DNA of 64,000 nucleotides from Verrucomicrobiia bacterium (GTDB taxonomy: Bacteria > Verrucomicrobiota > Verrucomicrobiia > Verrucomicrobiales > Akkermansiaceae), in the NCBI GenBank assembly GCA_947462875.1, contig CANHQJ010000001.1, positions 289,449-353,448 of the forward strand. Reading direction: 5' to 3'. Shown here one piece after another: positions 53,701-61,845 of the stretch. The translations under genes and the position numbers were made by a program. The notes under the pieces are model-generated. The model made no database searches. It had not been told where the DNA came from and was given only the letters and a program-made list of their open reading frames with translations. How positions within the stretch are numbered: position 1 is the stretch's first letter; every line of letters begins with the position of its first letter.

Positions 53701-56700
53701 GAAAAAACCGACCAAGGTAACCTTGCAAGCCCCGGTGTTACAGGCACCCACGGTCATCGGTGAATGGTCGGTGACGGGCGATGAGGGACAAGTCCTTCGC
53801 CCTCTGGGCGGCACGGTGGAAATGGTGCGCATGCCGACATGGGAAGATGGCTTCGAATGGTTGTCTCGCCATGTCGCATCGGCCCTGGGGCTCGGTTTGC
53901 TGATCGGCGTGGCGGCCCTGCTCTCGCGTTTTCCCGTGTGGTCGGGCGTCTTGTTGCTGGCGGGGTCATTGATCGCAGCGGCTCTTGTGTTCGGCAGCAC
54001 GGGAACTGGCACGGCGACCACGTCCACACTCCACTATGCGGCACCGGTGGTAAAAGCGGGCGCGACGATGATGATGGAAATCGGCAACGCCCCGGTGTGG
54101 TCGACCATGCTGGGCCGCGCGTTCTGGCTCGGGCTGGTCTGCGGCGGCATCGCTCTGGCGCGTGGATGGTGGCGTCGAGATTCCTGGTGGATGGGCGGGG
54201 GCTTGATGCTGGTGGCTCTGGGATTGCTCTCGATCCGCAATGGCATGCCGCTGTTTTTTGCCTTGGTGGCAATCCTTCTGTTTGCGACTGCGGTGCTTCG
54301 CCTGCGCCGCGCCATGATCAAGTCGGTGATGCCCGCGACTGCGGCGCTGTTGTGCCTGATGATCGCAGGCATGCCCAAAGCGCAGGCACAGGAGCTATCG
54401 GCAGAAAAAACGGCCGAGCGCATGATCTATGATTGCCAGATCAAGCAGCAACGCTTGTTCGGCGAGGTGGAAGTGACCGTCCGCGCCGAAGCCGGGGATC
54501 GCTTCGGCTTGATGCAGGCACCGGCCGTGCTCGGTGAGTTTGCGGGGGAGGGGCTGCGGGTCATGCGCGAGATGCGTGGCGATCAGGCCGTGTATGTCAT
54601 CGTCGCCGATCAGACGGGCATGCTGACCGCACGTGCCAAGTTTGAAATGCCACTGCCGCAGGCACAGCAACCGTGGCAACTTCCCACCGCTCTGGCGGCC
54701 GTGCGCAAGCTATCCCTGCGCTGGGATCAAGGCGGATGGGCGTTTGCCTCCGCCGCGGCGGCACGCGTCGAGCCGTTGCCGACAGTAAACGACCAGCTCA
54801 GCGCCGCGACCTTGTGGCTCAAGCCCATGGCACAGGTGGAAATCGTGCCACAGGCACGCCAACGCGATGCAAAAAACGAACCAAGCGTGTTTTTTGTCGA
54901 ATCGTCGCAACTCATGATTCCATTGCCAGGAGTGGTCAATGGCCGCCATTCGCTGCTGGTGCGACCCTCGCAGGGGCAGGTCACTGAGCTGCTGATGCGC
55001 GTCCCCGCCGGTTTTACCGTGAGTGACGTGACCGATGGGCCGACGGGCGTCTGGCGTTTCGATCCTAACAAATCCGAGCTGCGCGTGGCGATCGAGCCGG
55101 CGCAAACACAGGCGTTTCATCTCACCGTTCACACCCAGCGCGGCACGGCGGCTCTGCCCGTGGAGATGACACTGGAACCACTGCGCGTGATGGGTGCCGC
55201 GGGCGAGGTAGGCTTGTTGGCCCTGGGCTTCGGCGATGACGCGCAACCGGAAAAGGTCACGGCAAAAGGCCTGGCAGCGGTCAATCCCGATGACTTCGAT
55301 GGAAAAATCCTGCCGCGCGATGGAAATGGCGCCGCGCTCGTGACGCTGCAGCAGGTCTATCGATTCGGCAGCGCACCCGCATCACTGCAAGCGAGGATTT
55401 CCCCCGTGGCGGCCGAGATGCGCGCGGAAACCTGGCAGGTGCTGTCCTTGGGCGATGACCGCATCGTGCTCTCGGCCGATCTCGCCGTGACCATCACCCG
55501 TGCGGGAATGTTCCGCCTGTTGTTAGAGATTCCGCAGGGATTGGAAATCGAGAGCGCATCCGGCGCCTCGCTGAGCCACTGGACCGAGGCGGAAAACAAC
55601 GGCACCCGCCTCATGACCTTGCATTTGAACAGTCGCACGATGGGGCGTCAGCAATTTCAACTGAGCTTCACCGGCGCCGGGACAGGCGCGCAGAAAAACT
55701 GGACCGTGCCGCGGCTCATCCTGCGAGAGGCCACCCGCGAGTCGGGCATTCTCACCATCGTGCCGGAGCAGGGGATGCGCATCGGCGTGACCGAGCGCGA
55801 GAATGTTTCTCCGATGGATCCGCGCGATCTGACGGAAGCGCCGCAGGCCCATGCCAAGGCGGCGCTGCGGATCGGAGCCCTCGCGTTCCGGTTGCTGCAA
55901 AAGGACTGGCGTCTGGCGCTCTCGATCGACGAGCTGGAGCCATGGGTCACGGCGCAGGTGTTTCATGAGGTCGTCCTGCGCGAGGGGCAACTCAGCACGA
56001 AAGCGGAAGTCATCTATCAGATCGAGAATGCCGCGATGAAAAAACTGCGGTTGCGCCTGCCCGGCATGAACGAAGCGACCGTCGGCACCGTGCGCGCCAC
56101 CGGACCGAACGTGGCCGATTTCCTCAAGGTGGAGGGTGAGACCGATGTGTGGGAAGTGCGTTTTCAGCGAGGCGTCACCGGCAGCACCACCGTGAATCTG
56201 GAGTTCCAACAACAGTTGCCGGAAGGCTCCAGCGATACGATCACGCCGCTGCGTCTGTTAGAAGCGAAGCAGGTGAGTTATTTCACCGCGATCCGCTCGG
56301 GCGGGCGCATGGAACTGAGTGTGGATGCGACTTTGCCCGATGGCTGGCTGGCCACCGACTGGGCCGCGATTCAGGCGGCACTGCCGAAATTGCGCAACGT
56401 CGTATCGCCTGCGCTATCGTTCAAGGTGACCAACGTGGAAACGAGCCTGAAGCTGTCCTTTCAGCGCCACCAACTGGCGGACATTCGTAAAATGCGGGTC
56501 GCCGATGGCATGCTCACGACCTTGCTATCCTCCCGCGGCGAAGCGCTCACTGCCGTGAAATTGCAAGTGCAGGTTGCCGAAAAAGGGACACTGCGCCTGC
56601 GTCTGCCCCAGGGGGCGGAGCTCTACAATGTCCTGGTGAACGATGAAGGGGCTTCGCTCGTGCGTGAGGGTGACGACTGGTTGTTCTACGTTTTCCCCGC

Positions 56701-57562
56701 CGCAGATCCGCAAAAACCGGCATCCGTGCGCTTCGTCTATGCCTCCGCCGCGGGCGATGCCCTGAAGCTGGAAGGACCCTCGCTCAGCGTGCCGATGGAG
56801 AATCTCACCTGGCGCGTATTGGTTCCCGAAGGCTGGCGCTTGCAGGATCACGAGGGCGACTTCGACTTGAAAAACCAGAGCCGTCTCGGCGCTTTCCGAC
56901 TGGAAAATTACCAAAGTTTCGTCAGCGCGCGCAAGGCGAGCAGCTCGGCGGAAGCGGTGGCGTTGTTCGATCAGGCCAGCAGCTGGATCAGCAAAGGCGA
57001 TCAGGAACGTGCCTCGATCGCACTGGGCAATGCCGCGCGCAACGGCCTGCTCGATGAGGCATCGAACGAGGATGCCCGCGTGCAACTGCGCGAACTGCGC
57101 ACCCAGCAGGCCGTGCTCGGACTGAACACCCGTCGGCAAAAGATGTTCCTCGATAACAAATCCCAATCCGGAGCGGACAACCAACAGCTCGAACAAGCGG
57201 CGCAGGTCAACCCGCTGCTGCAAGGGAAATTCAACTACGATCCGAAACAATTCGATCGGTTCATCGAGGGCAATACGGCGGATGAGAATGCGGCGCTCAA
57301 TGCGATCGCCCAACGCATCGTCAATCAGCAACTCGCCGCCGAGCCGGCGCCCTCCGGTTTGGAAATCAACGTGCCGGAGCGCGGGTCCATGCTGACCTTC
57401 AGCCGCAGCATCCAGGTGGACGGCGGCAAGCCCATGCACTTGCAGTTGACCCTGGAGCCGGAGCGCAAAACCCGCTACGGCCTCGCCTTCCTCTTCTGCG
57501 CGCTGCTGGCCGCCGCAGTGGTGTTCTCTCGCAAACGGAAAGTAGTGCCACCGGCTCACTGA
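50792..57562 (+). CDS. Giant envelope protein of 2256 residues, apparent fusion of two paralogues
   Basis: It starts 7 bp after the VWA gene. A signal peptide (MKTNLLRMMALLWAAVLAMASA) opens a long beta-rich extracytoplasmic part. A block of about five membrane helices lies at roughly 1028-1170, followed by a second signal-peptide-like segment at about 1175-1199 (MIKSVMPATAALLCLMIAGM, then PKAQA). A second beta-rich half ends in one helix near 2228 (RYGLAFLFCALLAAAVVFSR). Both halves contain a related module: LRMKLPEGAILL (near 915) and LRLRLPQGAELY (near 1934), each followed by a VN motif and later a W-x-V segment. The C-terminal part is helical and charged (about 2050-2160). No catalytic motif was recognised. 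Probable member of an ECF-regulated envelope system. Confidence 0.85.
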   Translation: MKTNLLRMMALLWAAVLAMASAQELPADREGVMLLPMPRTAKPVPTFFSAVVDLRARRAFDHIETVANIRYQLHQGAGERMSLSLSGEGEITEVIGEGLTDWSLRRDAAGQRFLDVRVNAAAEAKEWTIVVRTRLPVTPAIKACDLWLPGQGDAVGFSIQVALVDEGMKSARVIEVENLSPVDQSKHLKFMGSGRPRLRLDISQSEGEIGFRDSQLRGTVAADQRSVSFVFQATAQVKRAGATMEFCRGAIALTDAGAGDGWHMSLRPEGDTYVYDWKADREGEVPVQIRFDVPLTQMGDWRLLDFAIPAGVVVPLWLEGLSATMQFDATKPVVPTWQGNQWRGFLPADGRVLLGWRAGREVADGALFFFSTEITELRVCSGLLRQSTQIDVRILQGKLPNLSLQLHGMGEVLAVKGEQVVGWSVKETEGKRLLTLQLNRAMEGTGRIAIEAQMPLGDFPVKTSGLRVEPIGSLRHSGWLRIANEGAVKIEVASSNGLIQLAPEQFPIAAKDLRQSFVYRFPAAQYAYQVGADHVLPETSIHELTTYELAETDRRIIADLEIDIREAPLREWEVLVPQDYTVVLCQGAAVADYALATQASDGYRVLKVIFREAVKDRQLIQLRLEKNEAAKAGPWVLTPLRFPGAKSHRGFIGVAAAAGYRMTGGERAQLTEVPLSYFPRQQQGLQQAYRIKESAWTATMNAEALGQSIQADVFHLYSVKEGAVYGSVLFNYFVVGAPASEWRVQIPGSIGNMEITGQNIGHEWRREGNVLVVPLSRPLLGAGTMLLSFEQPIQSAGGAISPGEIRPLNVQSESGYVQVVSPLQVDFEVTAVSGNVLPLQANELPSDYRVLSAAPTLCAWQYTARDFSIGLAFQWFKTGETVEQVVDFVKLASQISRDGQLVTEARFFVKSKRREALRMKLPEGAILLETKVNEITANPRLDKGEIVIPLPQKNDLNQAVEVLLRYGTSSKKPTKVTLQAPVLQAPTVIGEWSVTGDEGQVLRPLGGTVEMVRMPTWEDGFEWLSRHVASALGLGLLIGVAALLSRFPVWSGVLLLAGSLIAAALVFGSTGTGTATTSTLHYAAPVVKAGATMMMEIGNAPVWSTMLGRAFWLGLVCGGIALARGWWRRDSWWMGGGLMLVALGLLSIRNGMPLFFALVAILLFATAVLRLRRAMIKSVMPATAALLCLMIAGMPKAQAQELSAEKTAERMIYDCQIKQQRLFGEVEVTVRAEAGDRFGLMQAPAVLGEFAGEGLRVMREMRGDQAVYVIVADQTGMLTARAKFEMPLPQAQQPWQLPTALAAVRKLSLRWDQGGWAFASAAAARVEPLPTVNDQLSAATLWLKPMAQVEIVPQARQRDAKNEPSVFFVESSQLMIPLPGVVNGRHSLLVRPSQGQVTELLMRVPAGFTVSDVTDGPTGVWRFDPNKSELRVAIEPAQTQAFHLTVHTQRGTAALPVEMTLEPLRVMGAAGEVGLLALGFGDDAQPEKVTAKGLAAVNPDDFDGKILPRDGNGAALVTLQQVYRFGSAPASLQARISPVAAEMRAETWQVLSLGDDRIVLSADLAVTITRAGMFRLLLEIPQGLEIESASGASLSHWTEAENNGTRLMTLHLNSRTMGRQQFQLSFTGAGTGAQKNWTVPRLILREATRESGILTIVPEQGMRIGVTERENVSPMDPRDLTEAPQAHAKAALRIGALAFRLLQKDWRLALSIDELEPWVTAQVFHEVVLREGQLSTKAEVIYQIENAAMKKLRLRLPGMNEATVGTVRATGPNVADFLKVEGETDVWEVRFQRGVTGSTTVNLEFQQQLPEGSSDTITPLRLLEAKQVSYFTAIRSGGRMELSVDATLPDGWLATDWAAIQAALPKLRNVVSPALSFKVTNVETSLKLSFQRHQLADIRKMRVADGMLTTLLSSRGEALTAVKLQVQVAEKGTLRLRLPQGAELYNVLVNDEGASLVREGDDWLFYVFPAADPQKPASVRFVYASAAGDALKLEGPSLSVPMENLTWRVLVPEGWRLQDHEGDFDLKNQSRLGAFRLENYQSFVSARKASSSAEAVALFDQASSWISKGDQERASIALGNAARNGLLDEASNEDARVQLRELRTQQAVLGLNTRRQKMFLDNKSQSGADNQQLEQAAQVNPLLQGKFNYDPKQFDRFIEGNTADENAALNAIAQRIVNQQLAAEPAPSGLEINVPERGSMLTFSRSIQVDGGKPMHLQLTLEPERKTRYGLAFLFCALLAAAVVFSRKRKVVPPAH

Positions 57563-57586
57563 GAGACCCGCTGCGCATACGGTCAA

Positions 57587-57625
57587 AAAAAACAACCCGG
57601 CACATTGCTGTGACCGGGTTGTTTT
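57587..57625. terminator. Bidirectional Rho-independent terminator
   Basis: A strong hairpin: AACAACCCGG-CACA-TTGC-TGTG-A-CCGGGTTGTT, flanked by A-run and T-run. It separates the giant gene (+) from the convergent EF-hand gene (-). Confidence 0.93.
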
Positions 57626-57643
57626 TGAATCTAGGAGCCGGAA

Positions 57644-58096
57644 TTATTCAGGCTGCTTTTTCGGACCACCGGGACGGCCGGGGCGACCTGGACCTCCTGG
57701 GCCGCCGGGACCACCGGGGCGTCCGCCCATGGCTTCACGTGCGGCTTTTTTCTCTTCTTCGTTGAGCTCGCCGTCGCCGTCTTTGTCGAACTTGGCGATC
57801 ATTTCCTTTTTGCGCTCTTCCATCATGGCTTTGCGCTCGTCTTCGCTGAGTTTGCCGTCGCCGTCCTTGTCATACTTGGCTTCGGCCTCCTTGCGCTTGG
57901 CCTGCATGGCTTCGCGTGCGGCTTTGGCTTCCTCGTCGTTGAGTTTGCCGTCGCCGTCCTTGTCGAACTTGGCGATGATCTCGGCGGGTGGTCCGCCTGG
58001 AGGGCCTTTGCGCTCGGGCTTGGGACCTTCGGGAGCTTGCGCGGAGGCTACTGCGATCAGGGCAGAAGCGATGATGATGTTGTATGCTGCTTTCAT
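57644..58096 (-). CDS. Exported EF-hand calcium-binding protein
   Basis: A 150-residue protein (ATG at 58096; the frame is open to 58201) with a signal peptide (MKAAYNIIIASALIAVASA). Three canonical EF-hand loops are seen: DKDGDGKLNDEE, DKDGDGKLSEDE and DKDGDGELNEEE, spaced by about 31-35 residues. A Gly/Pro/Arg-rich low-complexity tail (MGGRPGGPGGPGGPGRPGR) follows. Periplasmic or secreted Ca2+-binding protein of unknown partner. Shares the bidirectional terminator with the giant gene. Confidence 0.9.
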   Translation of the reverse strand: MKAAYNIIIASALIAVASAQAPEGPKPERKGPPGGPPAEIIAKFDKDGDGKLNDEEAKAAREAMQAKRKEAEAKYDKDGDGKLSEDERKAMMEERKKEMIAKFDKDGDGELNEEEKKAAREAMGGRPGGPGGPGGPGRPGRPGGPKKQPE

Positions 58097-58175
58097 AGTG
58101 TTGTTTTGTTGGATAGATTGCAGAAACTGCTTTCTGTGAAGTAAAACTCCGCGACTCGCGATTGGTTGCGAAAAT

Positions 58176-60044
58176 TCACAAGGTTTTTTTCTGATCCACA
58201 AAAATAACCACCTCGGCCTTGTTGGTGCCGAGCAGTTGTTGCGCGCGTTTCAGCGCGGCGCGCGTGGAGAGATTGGGGTTCGCGGGGAGTTCCGGAAACA
58301 CATTCGATTCGCCCGCCGCCAGATCGCAGTCGGCTTGCAGCACGACGAGCAAGCCGGAACTTTTCAAGACGCGATAGATCGAACGCGGGCAACCGGAAAT
58401 GAGCAGGTGGCGTTTTTGCGCGCGCACAAACCGGATCAGTTCCTGCATCGCCATGACCGAGGTGGCATCGAGGTGGCGGGCGTTTTTCAGGCGCAGGATG
58501 ATGACCTTTAGCGAGGGATCGGTGGTGATGCGCTGGATCTGCGAGCGGAAAATTTCGGTCGCGCCGAAAAACAGATCGCCCTCGACATGCACGAGCGAGA
58601 TCGAGGGGTTGTTGCGGTTCGCCTTCTCCCGGATCTCGCTGAGGTCGCCGCTGTCGGAGGCATTGTATTCGACGAGATACGGACGGCTGGCGCGGCGCAG
58701 GAAGAGCGCGATGGAAACGGCCACGCCTAGGAAAATCGCCGTGTCGAGCGGCGCGATGAGTGATGCGGCAAAGGTGGCGATCAGCACCGCGGCATCGTCG
58801 GGCGTCGATCGCAGGCATACGCGGATGTTCGGCAGATTGAACAAGGTGAATGCCTGGCCGATGATGAGCGCGGCCAGCGTGGCCTTCGGCACGAAGTCGA
58901 TCAGCGGCAGACCCCACTGCGGCGAAAAGGCGATCAACAAACAGATCGCCAACGTGATGATGCCCGAGTAGAACGAGGAAAACCGCGTGCGCGCGCCCGA
59001 TGATTCATTGAGAGCGGAGCGGGTCAGTGAGCCGGAGGCGGGCATGCCGCCGGTGAGGGCGCAGGCCACGTTTGCCATGCCGACAGCGAACATGTCCTGG
59101 TTCACCTTCGGCACTTCTCCGGTGCGGGCGGCCAGCGTTTTCGCCATGATGGTGTTTTCCAGCGAGGCGAGGAACGCCAGCGCGAAGGCGAGACCGATGA
59201 GACTGCTGATGTCATCGAAAATGCCACTGCGGCTGAGATTCGGGCCTTTGGGCATCAAGTCGGAGAGGGCGAATGTCTGAAATCTTTCCAGACTGGCGAA
59301 TGGCCCGATGTGATGAAAGGACAGCGTGCCCCAGATCGCCGAGGAGAGCACGAGCATGATGGCGAAGTTCGGCCACTTCGGTCGTTTTTTCATGAGCAAC
59401 ACGTAGGCGGACAGTGTCGTGGCGGCCGCCAGCAGCGGGGGCCACTGCGTGCGGGGGAGGTTTTTCGCCAGTTCGATCAGACTGCCGAAAAACGTGCGCG
59501 TCAGCTCTTCATTGAGAGTCAGCCCCAGCACATGCTTGCTTTGATTGGCGAAAATGAGAATCGAGGCGCCCGCCACATAGCCGACCAGCACCGAGCGGGA
59601 GATATACTGGAGCAAATCTGCCACGCGCAGGATCGCGCCGATCAGGCAAAAAAGTCCGACCATCAGCACCAGCAACGGGATCAGTTCCATCTCCCGCGCG
59701 CGCAGTGTGGGAGAGGCGGCGAAGAAGGAAAACAGCATGAAAGCCGTCGCATTCGTCGGCCCCAGGATCGTGTGGCGGGAACCGGCGAAAAACGGTGCGA
59801 CGATCGAGGCCACGATGGAGCCGATGATGCCGTAAACGATGGGCAAATCCGCGATGGCGGCGAAGGCGATTCCCTGCAAGACCGCCAGCACCGTGACATT
59901 CAGCGAGGCGCGGAAATCCGCTTTGAATTTCGGAACATCATAGCGCTGCACCGGACCCACCCAGGGAAATGCGGAGAGGTGCTCGCCATAGAAAAACGAT
60001 TTCACCCCATGAAACACACGTCGGACTGGATGGCGGGACGTCAT
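58176..60044 (-). CDS. SulP family anion transporter with STAS domain
   Basis: A 622-residue transporter. The N-terminal SulP membrane domain (about 12 to 14 helices) starts with DFRASLNVTVLAVLQGIAFA. It contains GPTNATAFMLFSFF, ALTGGMPASGSLTRSALNES and GARTRFSSFYSGIITL. The cytoplasmic STAS domain (about 440-560) has ISLVHVEGDLFFGATEIF and IILRLKNARHLDATSVMAMQ, with the conserved DxT switch. A short charged tail follows. Members carry sulfate, bicarbonate or dicarboxylates; specificity is not readable. Confidence 0.93.
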   Translation of the reverse strand: MTSRHPVRRVFHGVKSFFYGEHLSAFPWVGPVQRYDVPKFKADFRASLNVTVLAVLQGIAFAAIADLPIVYGIIGSIVASIVAPFFAGSRHTILGPTNATAFMLFSFFAASPTLRAREMELIPLLVLMVGLFCLIGAILRVADLLQYISRSVLVGYVAGASILIFANQSKHVLGLTLNEELTRTFFGSLIELAKNLPRTQWPPLLAAATTLSAYVLLMKKRPKWPNFAIMLVLSSAIWGTLSFHHIGPFASLERFQTFALSDLMPKGPNLSRSGIFDDISSLIGLAFALAFLASLENTIMAKTLAARTGEVPKVNQDMFAVGMANVACALTGGMPASGSLTRSALNESSGARTRFSSFYSGIITLAICLLIAFSPQWGLPLIDFVPKATLAALIIGQAFTLFNLPNIRVCLRSTPDDAAVLIATFAASLIAPLDTAIFLGVAVSIALFLRRASRPYLVEYNASDSGDLSEIREKANRNNPSISLVHVEGDLFFGATEIFRSQIQRITTDPSLKVIILRLKNARHLDATSVMAMQELIRFVRAQKRHLLISGCPRSIYRVLKSSGLLVVLQADCDLAAGESNVFPELPANPNLSTRAALKRAQQLLGTNKAEVVIFVDQKKTL

Positions 60045-60053
60045 GGTGAGCGG

Positions 60054-61145
60054 TTAGTGGAAGCGGACGCGGTAAAACAAAACGATGCCGATCACCACGC
60101 AGAGCACGTTCGGCGTCCACAACAAGAGCGTCGCTTGAAAGGGATCATCGGATTTCTGCGCTACCAGCGAGAAAATGAAATACCCCGCGCCGAGAAGCAA
60201 CGCGGTGAGGATACCTGACGTCGAGTCCTTGCGGCGTTTCGCGAGACTGAGCGGCACCGCGATGAAGACAAAGGCGAGGCTGGCCATGGCGAAGGAGTAA
60301 CGCTGGGTGATGCTGGAGAGATACTTCGTGCGTTGTTTCGGATCGTAGGACTCCGGCGGGTTTTCCAACATCTGGCGAATTTCCCGCTCGGTCATGCTGC
60401 TGGCGCGGTATTTCTTTTTGCGGGTGAGATCGACTTTCCACGGGGCTGCCGAGGCCACATAGATGTTGAGCTGCCCGGTCTTGTCCGTGCTCTCGATGTA
60501 GGCCGAAGTGAGGGTGAGCTTGATTTGCTTTTTGTCCGGATCGACCCCCAGCGAGGCGTCCTCGGCATAGACGTATTCGCCCACGCTACCCGCTTTTTTC
60601 GGATCGGGCAGGCGATAGAGGTGCAGGCTGTGGAGTTTTTCCTCGTTCTTTTCCTGCACGAAAATGCGCAGGTTGTCCAATTGCGAGGTGATCATGCCCG
60701 GCTTGATGAGCGACTTCGGATCGCGCTCCACCGCCTCATAGACGATGTTGTCCATGCGGGCATTCGCACGCGGCACGATTTCCACATTCACCCAGAGACA
60801 GAGGCTCGAAAGCAGCGCGCCGATCACAAAAACCGGCATGGCTATGCGGGGCAGGCTCAGACCGCCGAGTTGCAGCGCATTGAGCTCCTGCTCCTGAGAT
60901 AGCCTGCCGAACACCAGCATGATCGCCGCCATGAAGCCCCACGGGATCGTGAACATCAGCGACATCGGAAAGACATTGAGGATGAACTTGCCCACCAGCA
61001 TCAGCGGCACTCTCTTCTCGACAATCAAGGGGCGGATTTCCTGGAAAATCTGGCCGATCACCAAAAACAGGCTCAGTGCCACCACGGCGTAGATAGTCGC
61101 CTTGAAAATTTGCCAGAATAGATAGCGATCGGATATGCGGAACAT
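60054..61145 (-). CDS. LptF/LptG family permease (YjgP/YjgQ)
   Basis: A 363-residue membrane protein (ATG at 61145; a TTG at 61160 is in frame). The N-terminal pair of helices (FKATIYAVVALSLFLVIGQI and following), QEQELNALQLGGLSLPRIAMP, a central periplasmic beta-jellyroll, and four C-terminal helices match LptF/LptG, components of the lipopolysaccharide export ABC system. Which of the two it is cannot be decided; the ATPase lptB is not nearby. It lies 9 bp upstream of the SulP gene on the same strand. Confidence 0.92.
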   Translation of the reverse strand: MFRISDRYLFWQIFKATIYAVVALSLFLVIGQIFQEIRPLIVEKRVPLMLVGKFILNVFPMSLMFTIPWGFMAAIMLVFGRLSQEQELNALQLGGLSLPRIAMPVFVIGALLSSLCLWVNVEIVPRANARMDNIVYEAVERDPKSLIKPGMITSQLDNLRIFVQEKNEEKLHSLHLYRLPDPKKAGSVGEYVYAEDASLGVDPDKKQIKLTLTSAYIESTDKTGQLNIYVASAAPWKVDLTRKKKYRASSMTEREIRQMLENPPESYDPKQRTKYLSSITQRYSFAMASLAFVFIAVPLSLAKRRKDSTSGILTALLLGAGYFIFSLVAQKSDDPFQATLLLWTPNVLCVVIGIVLFYRVRFH

Positions 61146-61242
61146 CGGTGCTGAATCCAACTATGCGCAGAGGAACCGACGCGTGTCGAGTCTGCAAGAT
61201 TGCGATTCCACAAAAAATGCGCGGGAGAAAAGCCGCGCCTTG

Positions 61243-61845
61243 TCACCAATCGACATTCGTCCCGCGGGTATCGACGTGGGTGAATCCGGAGTAGCTGCCC
61301 ACACCGCCGCGGAACAGGCCGCGATCGCGATACGAGCGCACCGTGCGTGCGATGACGGGTGCCGCGATCGGGAAGGTGACATCCATGGCGCAGTTGCTCT
61401 GGTGCCAGGAGGAGCTTTTTGCGCCCGGGCAGCGGGCATTGTAGGCTGCGGAGCGATAGACGGAAACGACTTCCTTCACCGGTTGATCGATCTCGCGGGC
61501 GACGCGGTCCACCACCTTGAGAGTGGTGCCGATGTAGCGCCAGAGCGACTGCGGCGGCAGCGAGTTCCAGACCGCACCGCGTTGTTTCGCGTGAGCCGAG
61601 ACCACCTGGTGCACCGTGATTTGCTGCAAGCTCAGATTGGCGACAAAGTCGATGTAGTTGTTGAGATTTTTCCCCTGTAGGTCCACCCATTGCTCGGGAA
61701 GCTGATCGAAGTGCACCACCGGACTGGCGGGGCGGCGGAAGAAAAAGGCTGAAGCGGAAGAGCTGCCGGCGACCACAGAAGCACCCACGGTGCTGAGAAG
61801 AGTCAGGGCCTTGCGGCGGGTGAGAGAGGAAGAAGTATCGATCAT
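61243..61845 (-). CDS. Tat-exported M15-like (DUF882/YcbK) peptidase
   Basis: A 200-residue protein with a twin-Arg signal (SLTRRKALTLLSTVGASVVA). The catalytic part has YRSAAYNARCPGAKSSSWHQ, the zinc ligands His and Asp of SSWHQSNCAMDV, and the final His of GSYSGFTHVDTRG. This is the DUF882/YcbK pattern within the M15 D-Ala-D-Ala carboxypeptidase-like superfamily, so it probably cleaves peptidoglycan peptides in the periplasm. Confidence 0.9.
   Translation of the reverse strand: MIDTSSSLTRRKALTLLSTVGASVVAGSSSASAFFFRRPASPVVHFDQLPEQWVDLQGKNLNNYIDFVANLSLQQITVHQVVSAHAKQRGAVWNSLPPQSLWRYIGTTLKVVDRVAREIDQPVKEVVSVYRSAAYNARCPGAKSSSWHQSNCAMDVTFPIAAPVIARTVRSYRDRGLFRGGVGSYSGFTHVDTRGTNVDW

Noticed and set aside
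59310..60218. Plus-strand open frame of 302 codons
   Set aside because: Antisense to the SulP transporter and part of the LptF/G gene; its composition is typical of a shadow frame.
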